Shown here: positions 22,436 to 33,595 of the stretch, one piece after another
How the letters are laid out: each line of letters starts with the position of its first letter
How positions within the stretch are numbered: position 1 is the stretch's first letter
Source: Tragulus kanchil
Lineage: Eukaryota > Chordata > Mammalia > Artiodactyla > Tragulidae
Length of the DNA: 64,000 bases
Reading direction: 5' to 3'
Assembly (NCBI GenBank): GCA_022376925.1
Contig: JAIOJX010000025.1
Span: 99,165,608 to 99,229,607, forward strand
The notes under the pieces: model-generated
Seen by the model: the letters and a program-made list of their open reading frames with translations, nothing else
The model's database searches: none
Told to the model about the DNA's origin: nothing
Position numbers and translations under genes: made by a program

Positions 22436-23449
22436 ACCCGCGAAAAATCCTCCTTACCAGTGATAACATTCTTACTATGCTACATACATGTAAATATCAG
22501 TTTTAACTATAGAAATTGTCAATATTTGAATATTTCAACCTACCAAAAACCTGTCAGTTTTATACAGTTTGATCTAAGAGTATGATACCACTTAAAGTGT
22601 AATTGTTGTGTATACCTCATCAGGCGAGTTTAATTTCAGTGTATGACAGTTTTTAAATATGACCCTTGTATTCAAGTTTTTAGTTTCTAAAAGATATCCA
22701 GCCATAGGAGAAGAAATAAAGATTGCTCAGACTCTATTGAAGATGTCTGGGAAGGAAGATGACTGTGACAGGGATCCAAAGAAAGGCGTATTTAGTAAAT
22801 AACACAAAGAATAGTGTAAATACGGATGAGATTTTTGCATCTTAAGTTAAAAATAATGAGTTTGAGTCCTGTCTTTTTAGGTACTGTCCTTGTTGCTAAA
22901 GGAATTTTGGAGATTCTTCTGTTTTATTTAATTTCCCTCTCCATGCAATGTAAAAGCATTTATTTTGTCCTACTCCAAATAATAAGCATAGCATCCATAT
23001 TTTTCTGTGTTTAATTCTTTACTCCTTTGTTTTGTGTGCTAGGCACTGTTCTGCCTAAGCCCTAGGGTTATCTGTGTGGATAGATCAAACAGTGTCTCTG
23101 CTCCCAGGCTTACATTCTCGTGGAAATGTCACATATATGTATGGTGCTTCAGAATAATGAAAGGCCATGACTAGAAGTGGACATTGTTTCAGGTGGGCTG
23201 GTCAGGGCAGACCTCTCTGAGAAGGAGACGGTGACCTGAATGAAATAGAGTTAGATGACCACAGAGGTGATTTCATCCCTAAGTTATCTGAGACAGCAAC
23301 AGGAGAGGACTTGGGGGAAAAGGAGATGTGAGTGTCCGTGAAGCAAGAGAAAGATTGGGAAATGAGATTTAGGGAGGTAGGAGTGAATTGAGTGTTCATA
23401 TTTTCAACATGTTTCTTTTCATTTTTTTTTTTTTTTGCCTCTAAGTCAT

Positions 23450-23697
23450 CATTTCTTTCTTTTTTTTATTTTTTCATCCGTCTTTATTCTTTGACATGTG
23501 TGGGCCTCCCATCACAGTGTCCTCTCTCATTGCAGAGCACTGGCTCTGGGCACAGGTACTGCAGAGTGCTGGCTCATAATTGGACACACCGGTCCAGCCA
23601 CTCTGCAGCACATGGGATCTTCCCGGGCCAGGGATCGAATTGGTGCCCCTTGCAGTGCAAGGCAGACTTTTTACCCACTGGACCACCAGGGAAGTCT
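23450..23697 (-). mobile_element. CHR-type SINE, antisense, complete
   Basis: From left: T-rich tail, 'tgtgggcctcccatcacagt', 'agcactggctctgggcacag', 'gggatcttcccgggccaggg' and the tRNA head 'ctggaccaccagggaag'. It belongs to the same subfamily as the copies at 4482, 24682 and 39826. Confidence 0.88.
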
Positions 23698-24585
23698 CAT
23701 CTTTCTATTTTTATCATTTGGAACTATTAATCTCAGCCATTCTGCTTAGAATTATTTGGAGGGCTTTAGATAATACATATATAACCTGCTCATTTTGCTT
23801 TTGTTTCTTGTCCCTTAAGTTTTTCTGTGCTTTCTAAGATATTACTAAAAGTCTCTCCATTGTAGGAGTTTGCATATAATACAACCACTTTGTATATAAT
23901 GCAACCAAATACTTTAAGTATACACAAAGTATACTCACATGTATACATAACAGGACACACTAAGGTTGGTGGGATCTTTATTTTGTTAAATTTCCACTGG
24001 GACCAACTTAATTGGAATGGGAAGAGGGATATTTAAAAACCAAAAAAAAAGACTCGAGGTAATGGAATGATTGTAAATAAATGCCTTTTGTAAACATACT
24101 ACTAGTGCTCATTGTCTGCATTTTCTGTGATATATGGCTATTTGCCAAAATGAAGAACCTATAAGATGAATTTCTACAATTTATTATTTTAATGTGGCTA
24201 AATTGACATTTGATGACTACAGTATTAAAAGCATGTTTGTACAGATGAAATTTAAATTATATTTCAAGGTAGAGAAGGAGAGTATTTTTCTGATTATAAA
24301 CAGTTATGGTAGAATTCTCACTTGCCCATGAGACTGTATTTGATTCTCACTGCTTACAGTTTCAGCGATAGCCTCTGAAATTGTAAGTTGTTTTAACACT
24401 GTGGTTGGCATTTAATGTACATATAGTAAATATATGTTCACTGAATAAAGGAATGAAGTAGGGAAATATAATGCATAAGCATAATGCAAAATAAATGTTT
24501 AGTTATCATACTATGTGCTAAAATTATTTTCATAAGTAAGGAAATTTATAAGCCTGATATGTATTTATTTTGTTGTTATTTTTTA
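23698..24585. other. Gene-free sequence
   Basis: AT-rich. The segment around 24395-24465 ('ggcatttaatgtacatatag', 'gaataaaggaatgaa') may be an L2 3' end, with low confidence. Confidence 0.4.
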
Positions 24586-24722
24586 GTTGCTAAGTTGTGT
24601 CCAACTCTTTTCTGACCCCATGGACTGGAGCCTGTCAGGCTCTTCTATCCATGTGATTTCCCAGGCAAGAATACTGGAATGGGGCTTCCCGGGTGGTCCA
24701 ATGGGTAAGGACACCAACTTTC

Positions 24723-26501
24723 TTTTTTTTTTTTTTTTTTTTTAAACCTTTATTTTACTTTTAGCTTTTACAGAGTTTTGTTGTTCACAGACATGCATGT
24801 TCTCAGATTAGTCACATGTATATCCCCCCCTTCCCTCCCCTCCCGACCATCACACAGCACCCCTGAAGGATCCCCTTTTCTCACAGAGCAATGACTAGAG
24901 CTATTTTCTTCACTTATGATAGTACAGGCCTTCATGCTACTTCCCTTACACCTCTCACCCACTGTTCCTTCCCCAAAATGTCCATATGTCCACTGTCCAT
25001 GTCTGTCTTTCTGTCGCTTCACTGCATGTGCCATCATCACCATCCTACTAGATTCCATATATATGTGTTAATATACTGTATTTGTCCTTCTCTTTCTGAC
25101 TGACTTCACTTTTTAGGATACGTTCTAGATCCAGCCACTTCATGAGGGCTGATTCTTCTGCATTTCTCTTTACAGCTGTGTAGTATTCCATTGTATATAT
25201 GTACCAGAGCTTTTGGATCCATTCGTTCGTCAATGGGCATCTAGGTTCCTTCCATGTTCTAGCTATTGTATAGAGAGCTGCAATGAACATTGGGGTACAG
25301 GTGCTTCTTTCAGTTTTGATTTCATCAGGGTATAAGCCTAAGAGTGGGATTGCTGGGTCATATGGTGCTTCTATTTTTAGTTTTTTAAGAAATCTCCAGA
25401 CTGTCTTCCATAGAGGCTGTATCAATTTACACTCCCACCAGCAATGCAGGAGTGTTCCCTTTTCTCCGCAGCCTCTCCAGCATTTATTGTCTGTCGATTT
25501 GTGGATGATGGCCATTCTGACGGGTGTGAGGTGACATCTCATTGTAGTTTTGATTTGCATTTCTCTAATTATTAGTGAAGTTGAGCATCGTTTCATGTGT
25601 TTTTGGGCCATCTGTATGTCATCGTTGGAGAGGTGTCTGTTTAGGTCCTTTTCCCATTTTTTGATTGGGTTGTTCGTTTTTCCAGTGCTGAGTTGTCTGA
25701 GTAGATTTTGGAGATTAATTCTTTGTCTGTTGTTTCATTTGCTATGATTTTCTCCCACTCTGTGGGCTGTCTGTTCAGCTTTTTTGTAATTTCTTTAGCT
25801 GTACAAAAGCTTTTAAGTTTCATGAGGTCCCACATGTTCATTTGTCTTTTTAGTTCCACTATTCTAGTAGGTGGGTCAGAGAAGATCTTGCTTTGATTGA
25901 TGTCCTTGAGGGTTTTGCCTATATTCTCCTCTAAGAGTTTGATGGTTTCTGGCCTTACATTTAAGTCTTTAATCCATTTTGAGTTGATCTTTGTGTATGG
26001 TGTCAGGGTATGTTCCAACTTCATTTTCTTGCATGTAGCTGTCCAATTTTCCCAGCACCATTTGTTGAAGAGGCTGTCTTTGTCCCATTTTATATGTTCG
26101 CCTCCTTTGTCAAAAATAAGGTACCCATAGGTGCGTGGCTTTATCTCTGGGTTCTCGATCTTGTTCCATTGGTCGATATTTCTGTTTTTGTGCCAGTACC
26201 ATACTGTCTTGAGGACTGTTGCTTTGTAGTAGAGTCTGAAGTTGGGGAGGCTGATCCCCCCAGCTCCATTCTTCTTCCTGAGGATTGCTTTGGCTATTCG
26301 AGGTCTTTTGTGTTTCCATATGAACTGTGTTATTCGTTGGTCTAGTTCTGTGAAGAATGTTATTGGAAGTTTGATAGGGATCGCATTGAATCTATAGATG
26401 ACATTTGGTAGTATGGTCATTTTCACAATATTGATTCTCCCGACCCAGGAACATGGAATATTTCTCCATCTGTTTAACTCTTCTTTAATGTCTCTCATGA
26501 G
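24723..26501 (-). mobile_element. 5'-truncated L1, antisense
   Basis: About 1.78 kb of L1: a 21-nt T run at 24723-24743 is the poly(A) end, then the 3' UTR, then the ORF2 C-terminal region. A perfect 15-bp target duplication 'aggacaccaactttc' lies at 24708-24722 and 26502-26516. Truncation at the 5' side is typical of target-primed reverse transcription. It shares about 1.1 kb with the sense L1 at 26698-27812 and so forms an inverted repeat with it. Confidence 0.93.
25048..26500 (-). pseudogene. L1 ORF2 C-terminal remnant, frameshifted
   Basis: This encodes the end of the L1 ORF2 protein (after the reverse transcriptase domain), read from 26500 down to a stop at 25048. The frame is open to 25641, then shifts, and the last 187 codons are open from 25611. 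Compared with the sense L1 nearby, 7 nt are missing at about 25700/25701 ('aagcaac' on the coding strand), which explains the shift. The second part carries the C-terminal zinc-knuckle-like motif [18 protein letters not shown] (CX3CX7HX4C). The protein cannot be full length because the endonuclease and most of the RT region are absent. Confidence 0.88.
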
Positions 26502-26697
26502 AGGACACCAACTTTCAGTGCAAGGGGCTCTGGTTTGATCCCTGGCCTGAGAAGATCCCATGTGCCTCAGAGCCGCTGGACCAATGTGCTCAACTACCAA
26601 GCTGGAGCTCTGGAGCACATGTGCCCAGAGCTGGTTCTCTGCAGCAAGAGAGGCTACTGTGATGGGAGGCCCACACAGGTCAAAGAACAAAGATAAA

Positions 26698-27812
26698 GAA
26701 AAATGAACACGCGGGACCTAATGAAACTTAAAAGCTTTTGTACAGCAAAAGAAATTAAAGCTGAAGAGAGAACCCACATAATGGGAGAAAATTATAGTAA
26801 ATGAAACAACAGACAAAGAATTAATCTCCAAAATCTACAAGCAACTCAGACAACTCAGCACCGGAAAAATGAACAACCCAATCAAAAAATGGGAAAAGGA
26901 CCTAAACAGACACCTCTCCAAAGAGGACATACAGATGGCCCAAAAGCACATGAAACGATGCTCAACTTCACTTATAATTAGAAAAACGTGAATCAAAACT
27001 ACAATGAGATATCACCTCACACCCATCAGAATGGCCATCATCCTCAAATCAATAAATGCTGGAGAGGGTGCGGAGAAAAGGGAACAGTCCTGCATTGCTG
27101 GTGGGAATGTAAATTGATACAGCCTCTATGGAAGACAGTTTGCAGATTTCTTACAAAACTAAAAATAGAAGCACCATATGACCCAGCAATCCCACTCTTA
27201 GGCTTATACCCAGATGAAATCAAATCTGAAAGAAGCACCTGTAACACCCCAATATTCATTGAAGCTCTCTATACAATAGCTAGAACATGGAAGCAACCTA
27301 GATGCCCATCGATGAACGTATGGATCCAAAAGCTCTGGTACATATATATAATGGAATACTACACAGCTGTAAAGAGAAATGCAGAAGAATCAGCCCTAAT
27401 GAGGTGGCTGAATTTTGAACGTATCATAAAAAGTGAAGTCAGTCAGAAAGAGAAGGACAAATACAGTATATCAACACATATATATGGAATCTAGTAGGAT
27501 AGTGATGATGGCACACGCAGTGAAGCAACGGAATGACAGACATGGACAGTAGACATATGGACATTGTGGGGAAGGAACAGAGGGTGGGAGGCATAAAGGA
27601 AGTAGCATGAAGGCCTGTACTATCAAAAGTGAAGAAAATAGCTATAGTCATTGCTCTGTGAGAAAAGGAGATCCTTCAGGGGTGCTTTGTGATGGTTGGG
27701 GAGGGGTCGGAAGGGGGGGATAAACATATGACTAATCTGGGAACATGCATATGTGTAAACAACAAAACTCTGTAAAAGTTAAAAGTAAAATAAAAGTTTT
27801 TTTTTTTTAAAA
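26698..27812 (+). mobile_element. 5'-truncated L1, sense
   Basis: About 1.1 kb of L1 3' end is inserted in the CHR SINE tail. A 16-bp target duplication 'aaagaacaaagataaa' lies at 26682-26697 and 27813-27828. The 3' UTR carries 'catatgactaatctggga' and ends 'aaagtaaaataaaag' followed by a T/A run. The orientation is opposite to the L1 at 24723-26501. Confidence 0.93.
26701..27494 (+). pseudogene. L1 ORF2 C-terminal remnant
   Basis: The ORF2 end is recognisable by MKLKSF early on and by the zinc-knuckle-like motif [18 protein letters not shown] further down, and it ends at 27494. The frame is broken in the first 300 bp by small deletions and a stop at about 26787. It is open for 168 codons from 26988. 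It is not functional. Confidence 0.85.
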
Positions 27813-27989
27813 AAAGAACAAAGATAAATAAATGAAAGATCAATAGAAGTGGCAAAAAAAAAAAAAAAAAGAATACTGGAATGAGTTCCCATTTTCTTCT
27901 CTAGGGGATCATCCTGACTCAGAGATCCAACCTGAGTGGATTCTTTACCACTGAGCCATCAGGGAAGCCATATATACATACAGAGAGAG

Positions 27990-28067
27990 ACCCCATGGAC
28001 TATAGCTTGCCAGGCTTCTCTGTCCATGGAGTTTTCCAGGCAAGAATAATGGAGTGTGTTGCCACTT
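27990..28067 (-). mobile_element. Bov-A unit fragment, copy at 29057-29134
   Basis: 'accccatggactatagcttg' and 'ttccaggcaagaataatgga' are reverse-complement Bov-A landmarks. The piece lies just beyond the head of the split Bov-tA and is probably a second, partial element. Confidence 0.65.
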
Positions 28068-28946
28068 ACTAAGCTATATATTGCTATTTTAAAATTATCA
28101 ATAGCATGCTTTGTTATATTTGAAGATTTATATAGTTTATTATTACAGTTCTAGACAGGGAATTTCAGCATTTAAAAGGTGCAAATAATTCAAAGTAACC
28201 ATGTATAATATGTATAACAGTTTCCTATTCCTCATTTGATTCTGCATTATTGGTTAAATTTATTAAAATACTTAGGAATAACAACAAAACTATAGTAGTT
28301 CAATATAATTCTTTAGGACTCAGATTCCTAGTTGACCTGGTTTTAATGCAGCATTTGTCACTAAGAAACATTTGAAGTTAGCAGACATGTTTGCTTTCTG
28401 AGCATTCTTAATATTTATCAATAATCATAGAAACATGGGTTAGGATGATATGAGATGCTCTCCTGCTTTCAGAGACTTAGCAGGTGGGCATTGCCCTGTG
28501 TCCCTTCTCCAGATACCCCTTAGTGATGGGTTTCCAGTCCATCCTCATTTGCCCCGTGCTACAGTAACTCCAGTTTTAAAGTAACAATGAGTGAGACTTT
28601 GTTAACAACAGATCTGTAAATCCAAGTAAATGAGGTCTGTGTTTTTTCCCTGGTGTATTTCTTCATTCTTGCTGAATACTTTAGTTGATCAATAATGAGT
28701 GATTTGACTTTGGAAAACTTCTGTCCATTTCCCAAGAAACTGTGTTTGCTTATTTCCCCTGAATTTTCTGTTCACTTTTAAAAAGTGTTTGAAGTTCATT
28801 GTAAGTGTTCCATGAAGATTTGTTTTAGCCCTGGTTATTCAAGGTTGTTTTGACCTTCAGATTTTATGGCTTGGCAAAACTTTGTGCTTTTAATAGATGG
28901 CTTTTCTTTTTATAGAAAAAGACTTTTTATTTTGTCACAGAGTCTT
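28068..28946. other. Gene-free sequence in TD8, repeated at 29135-30013
   Basis: No element or coding frame is recognised. Confidence 0.45.
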
Positions 28947-30013
28947 TTTTTTTTTTTCTTTTCTTCTCTAGGGGATCATCCTGACTCAGAGATCCAACCT
29001 GAGTGGATTCTTTACCACTGAGCCATCAGGGAAGCCATATATACATACAGAGAGAGACCCCATGGACTATAGCTTGCCAGGCTTCTCTGTCCATGGAGTT
29101 TTCCAGGCAAGAATAATGGAGTGTGTTGCCACTTACTAAGCTATATATTGCTATTTTAAAATTATCAATAGCATGCTTTGTTATATTTGAAGATTTATAT
29201 AGTTTATTATTACAGTTCTAGACAGGGAATTTCAGCATTTAAAAGGTGCAAATAATTCAAAGTAACCATGTATAATATGTATAACAGTTTCCTATTCCTC
29301 ATTTGATTCTGCATTATTGGTTAAATTTATTAAAATACTTAGGAATAACAACAAAACTATAGTAGTTCAATATAATTCTTTAGGACTCAGATTCCTAGTT
29401 GACCTGGTTTTAATGCAGCATTTGTCACTAAGAAACATTTGAAGTTAGCAGACATGTTTGCTTTCTGAGCATTCTTAATATTTATCAATAATCATAGAAA
29501 CATGGGTTAGGATGATATGAGATGCTCTCCTGCTTTCAGAGACTTAGCAGGTGGGCATTGCCCTGTGTCCCTTCTCCAGATACCCCTTAGTGATGGGTTT
29601 CCAGTCCATCCTCATTTGCCCCGTGCTACAGTAACTCCAGTTTTAAAGTAACAATGAGTGAGACTTTGTTAACAACAGATCTGTAAATCCAAGTAAATGA
29701 GGTCTGTGTTTTTTCCCTGGTGTATTTCTTCATTCTTGCTGAATACTTTAGTTGATCAATAATGAGTGATTTGACTTTGGAAAACTTCTGTCCATTTCCC
29801 AAGAAACTGTGTTTGCTTATTTCCCCTGAATTTTCTGTTCACTTTTAAAAAGTGTTTGAAGTTCATTGTAAGTGTTCCATGAAGATTTGTTTTAGCCCTG
29901 GTTATTCAAGGTTGTTTTGACCTTCAGATTTTATGGCTTGGCAAAACTTTGTGCTTTTAATAGATGGCTTTTCTTTTTATAGAAAAAGACTTTTTATTTT
30001 GTCACAGAGTCTT

Positions 30014-30794
30014 ACGCTGTGCTCAATTATTTGTATTTTTTAAGTTTTTTTTGGTTTTACTTTGTGCTCTCTTTGATGTCATTTTTAAAAAACACCTGGC
30101 TCCTTTTTTTAGCCTGGACTTTTAGCAAGGTTTTGTTTTTGTTTTTTTTTAAACAAATATCACAAAGCTTTTGTTGGCTTTTATTTGTATAAATGAAACA
30201 GTTTCAGGGGGTAAAAAGGTCCATAAATATATGTGTGTGTTTGTATGTGGTATATATCTATTGTAAATAATATATTTCCATTTAAAATTCTAACATATTG
30301 ATAGACTAAAATCAAAATTTATCAAAAGTTGCTTTTTAAAAGTAAGTTTCCTCAGTCTTCCTGTACATCAGTTTCATAGAAAAAAAAAACACCTTTCAAC
30401 CAATGGAAATTTCTTTAGTAAGTTCAATGTTAAGTTCCTAGGAAATGGTTAAAGTCTTAAAAAATTAAAGAAGATAATGTATTTTATATAGATACTTCTT
30501 ATTTGAAAGTAACTCTTTAGCTGAAACCTTAAAGTTGTATAAGGGAAAATCTCAAGTGTGGGTTGACTTCAGCTGCATTAACCTACTGCATTCCCCAGCT
30601 GGCTTCCATACTTTTTCATACCTAGGTTCCTTCGCCTGCCAGTTCCTCACAGTGCAATCTTGTTCACGATCCTGTGTTTTTCAAGACTCTCGGTAACATC
30701 CTCAATCCCTCAGTTGGTGTTTGATGTCACTTTTGTTGCTTCCCTAGAAACCTGCGGGTTTTCCCTCTCACACTCATGTATGAGAGTGAATGTT
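30014..30794. other. Gene-free AT-rich sequence
   Basis: Several short T runs are present and no repeat family is recognised. Confidence 0.45.
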
Positions 30795-30905
30795 CTTGGT
30801 CAGTGCTCCTTGTTCGAACTCAGACTGTGAGCTTCTAGAGGGTAGGGATGCTTATGCTGCCTGTTTTGTCATTGTGTTCTCAGGGCTTAGTGTGGTACCT
30901 AATTC
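30795..30905 (+). mobile_element. L2 LINE 3' end
   Basis: 'cagactgtgagcttctagag', 'ggtagggatgcttatgct' and 'cagggcttagtgtggtacct' match the L2 3' terminal consensus ('agactgtaagctccttgagg', 'agcacagtgcct'). Confidence 0.7.
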
Positions 30906-31574
30906 TTGCCAGATGACTGCTGCTCACCCAACACCTGAATTAGATGCTCGTGGAGGTGATAGGGAAGAAAGGGCCTCACTAGAACTGTTGACAGATGAGC
31001 AGAGCATCACGTAAAACATTCACGATGTAGGAACCTGAATGGGAAGGGCAGATTTGTAGAATGTTGTATGGGAACACAATATTGAAGCTAGGAAAAGAAT
31101 GAACATGAAGTCAGGAAGTCAAATTCTTTAGAGAATAAGGAGTCTAGCAAAAGGATATGTGGCTGCAGGAAAAAAAGTTTTCTACACTAATCTCATTTCA
31201 CTTGACTTAGCAGTGACTTATCTGATCAGATATGACCTGGAGGAAATTCACTGTGCAATATTATATTAATGGGAAAGACTCCACAGTTTGACAAGTAAGG
31301 TTATTTGAATGCTGGTGATAACTAAAATTGTAATGAACAGGTAAATATTATAGCTTTAGTTTCTGCACATTTATTGAAGAGGAATAAAAAGAAGGAGAGG
31401 CTTAAACCACAAGAAAGAAGAGGGGAACTTAGAAAGTAGGCCATGAGACTTGGCTGGAAAAGCCACTTAGGCAGAATAAAACAATTATCTGGTGTGTAAT
31501 AATAATAATTAATATATAATGTATATGTGTGTGAATATGTGAATAGTATATCGCAGGTATCAGGAGTCAGGCTA
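30906..31574. other. Gene-free sequence
   Basis: An (AAT)-rich and TA/TG-rich stretch lies at about 31495-31545. Nothing else is recognised. Confidence 0.45.
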
Positions 31575-32205
31575 ACATTATTTCATTTAATCCTCAGAAC
31601 AACCATCTAGGGGGAAGATTTTGTTATCAAGTCCAAACTTACTCTGCTTGTCACACAACAGGCCAGTGAATCCAAGAGACAAGGTGTTGAGGCAAGGAAA
31701 ACTAGTTTATTCAGAAAGCAGCTTAGAAGATGGCAGGCTAGCACCTTGAAATAAACCATCTTGTTGGGGTTTGGATGTCAGGTTATTTTATAGATCAGAG
31801 ACGGGGGGAGGTGAGGAAGCAAAGCAAAAAGGCCATTAATCTTGCAAACATCTCCTAGAATGGCAAGCCTCAGGCAGAGGATGTGTTACTTCTGCCTTCC
31901 TGATATCTACAGGTGGCCAGGGTCTGATCAAAGGCACTTTACTTTAACAATCAGGCAGAGGGTCAGGGTCCTCAAGGCAGGCCACTAAGTATGATTATAA
32001 TAATAACAGCAACAGAAGGCAAATCAAAGAATCAGTTTTCAGCGTGGGGTCAGAATTGGTGTTCTCCCTGCAATGATTTCACTGTTAGCCCAAAGAAGTC
32101 AATAGTGAATGAAAGGCTAGTAACTTGCCCAGAGTCCCACAAACTAGTATCTTTTAGAGTTAGGGAAGGAACCCATTTAGAAGGTTTTACTTTCCACCCT
32201 CTAGT
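31575..32205 (-). mobile_element. MIR SINE, antisense, split by an LTR
   Basis: Left part 31575-31621 has 'tttcatttaatcctcagaac'. Right part, about 32100-32205, has 'aggctagtaacttgcccaga' and 'agttagggaaggaaccc'. Both are successive pieces of reverse-complement MIR separated by the LTR at 31622-31984. Part of 31985-32100 is unassigned. Confidence 0.6.
31622..31984 (-). mobile_element. Solo LTR, class I (ERV1-type), antisense
   Basis: Read on the minus strand it has a TATA-like 'ctataaaata' (31784-31793), a polyadenylation signal 'aataaa' (31706-31711) about 75 bp downstream and an R/U5-like end with 'ccttgtctcttggattcac'. This layout is typical of gammaretrovirus-like LTRs. No gag, pol or env sequence is attached, so it is a non-coding solo LTR. 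The boundaries (TG/CA) are approximate. Confidence 0.65.
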
Positions 32206-32239
32206 CTAAGTTTTAGCCAAACTCTATGCAACACTTGTG

Positions 32240-32430
32240 ATATAGCTGCCCAGGGTTCAATAATTATGTTTATTTTATCTCAGTTGATCCTTGGAAAATC
32301 TACAAGATAAGCAAGAAAGGTGTCAAGGTCCTCAACTGAAAGGCAAAAAACAGACTTAAAGGGCAAGAGAGGTGCCCCGGTCTGTACAGCCTGTAAATAG
32401 TAGTGGTCCAGCCTAAACTGATAGATTTCA
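32240..32430 (-). mobile_element. MIR-like fragment, antisense
   Basis: 'ttatctcagttgatccttgg' and 'gtccagcctaaactgatag', with an intervening 'ctcaactgaaaggcaaaaaa', suggest a decayed reverse-complement MIR. Confidence 0.4.
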
Positions 32431-32459
32431 GTTCTAGTAACAATGCAGTTTCCACTGAT

Positions 32460-32660
32460 CTGGTCTACTCTGTTGGCTCACGCAGTAAAGTCTCTCTGCA
32501 GTGCAGGAGACCCAAGTTAAATCCCTGGGTTGGATAAATCCTCTAGAGAAGGAAATAGCAATCCACTCCAGTATTCTTGCCTGGAGAATGCTATGAACAG
32601 AGGAGCCTAACCAGCTACAGTCCAAGGAGTCAGACACGACAGAATGAGGAACACTTCACT
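32460..32660 (+). mobile_element. Bov-tA SINE
   Basis: 'gcagtgcaggagacccaagt', 'ctccagtattcttgcctgga' and 'aggagtcagacacgacagaa' are in sense Bov-tA order. The first bases of the head are degraded. Confidence 0.88.
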
Positions 32661-33394
32661 TCTTCCACTAAACTATGCTTCCACCCACAGAGGGTGCTTC
32701 ATTGGAAAAAGTCTTCAAGTTCATAGTTTGGTTATGATATGTCTGTGTCCTATGTCTGTATACACATAGCTACTTATGCTAGAACCACTATGCTGGATAC
32801 CATTTCACCAAAGCCAGAGGTCTGAAGCAAGTTGTGTTCTCACAGGAGGGGTCTATACATCTAAAGAAGCAAAAGGTATTTTGTAAACATTGTATCATTG
32901 TGGGCTCTAAAAGTTGAATGCATGTGGCCGCATTTTAAAAGCTTGTCTACATGAGGTACTCCTGAGGGTGGTACTTGCCTCCTGTCTTGGTTAGTAACAG
33001 TCACAGGCTGGAGTTCTTATAGGAACTGCTACTGTTTCAAACCACCTGTGTCTTTGAACAAATGAAGCGGAGCTATGTGGGCAGGGTGGGGGTGGGGAAG
33101 CTGTGAGCTTGCATTCTAGTAACAATAGCCTCTCAAAATGTACCCATAATGATTAGGTATGATCAGCAGATTATTACTGCTTTTTTCTCTCTAGCTCGTC
33201 CCCATCCCCCAGCTGCACTTGGAATGTTATCTAAAATCACTTCCCTTAAGCATGTGTTCTCTACCATGTGTAACCATGTTTCCATTCATTCCTAAGGCTT
33301 CTGACTTCAATTATTAACTTAAAGGAGTTAAAGAAGGCAATGGAGGAGGGAGGGAAGAAGGAACAAAACCCATTTCAAGACCATTCCGTGATCC
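32661..33394. other. Gene-free sequence
   Basis: No repeat or coding region is recognised. Confidence 0.45.
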
Positions 33395-33595
33395 TTACTG
33401 TGCTGTTTGCCTTCATGCTCATTTGATCCACACCACAGCCCTGCACACTCAGTATTTTCATATCCACTTTACCAAAAAGAAAACCAAACCTAGAGAAATG
33501 AAGTCATATGTGTAAAGTCTCCTAGGGAGTAAGGGAGGGAGGTTGAAACCCATGTTTGACTTCTAAAGCCATGCTTCTTATCACTGTGCTTAAAG
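33395..33595 (-). mobile_element. MIR SINE, antisense
   Basis: 'catttgatccacaccacagc', 'ccaaacctagagaaatgaag' and 'ggaggttgaaacccatgttt', then 'cttcttatcactgtgct', follow reverse-complement MIR from its 3' end to the tRNA-related part. Confidence 0.75.

Larger units (their letters stand above)
21290..23593 (+). repeat. Tandem duplication TD7 (period about 1158-1161 bp)
   Basis: Copy 1 is 21290-22435, filler 22436-22449 ('acccgcgaaaaatc', two CpGs in otherwise CpG-poor DNA), copy 2 22450-23593. The join cuts a CHR SINE in half, and only the second copy has the complete SINE. Interior differences are single-A and T-run changes. Confidence 0.97.
24682..27869 (+). mobile_element. CHR-type SINE (second layer), split by two L1s
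   Basis: Pieces are 24682-24722 (tRNA head 'gggcttcccgggtggtcc'), 26517-26697 (B-box region to body) and 27829-27869 (tail with a 17-18-nt A run). Joined in order they match the intact CHR copy at 4482. The 14-bp target duplication 'agaatactggaatg' flanks the whole, so this SINE inserted into the Bov-tA. Confidence 0.9.
24586..27969 (-). mobile_element. Bov-tA SINE (outer layer), split by nested insertions
   Basis: Left part 24586-24681 is the Bov-A unit in reverse ('gctaagttgtgtccaactc', 'ggcaagaatactggaatg'). Right part 27884-27969 completes the element ('tctctaggggatcatcctga', tRNA head 'gagccatcagggaagcc'). The two parts are separated by 3.2 kb and flanked by the repeated target 'agaatactggaatg' (24668-24681 and 27870-27883). 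The element is therefore one SINE cut by a later insertion. Confidence 0.9.
27894..30013 (+). repeat. Tandem duplication TD8 (period about 1067 bp)
   Basis: Copy 1 is 27894-28946, filler 28947-28960 (T run and 'ctt'), copy 2 28961-30013. The left edge falls in the split Bov-tA, so a second copy of its tRNA head occurs at 28961-29037. I saw no difference between copies apart from the join. Confidence 0.97.

Noticed and set aside
22234..23730. Open frames starting MFIFSTCFFSF in both TD7 copies
   Set aside because: They run through T-rich SINE tail and CHR SINE antisense sequence.
25641..26690. A 349-codon minus-strand open frame that could be called a gene
   Set aside because: Its first part lies in a CHR SINE and the rest is L1 ORF2 without the endonuclease or most of the RT. 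The end is frameshifted.
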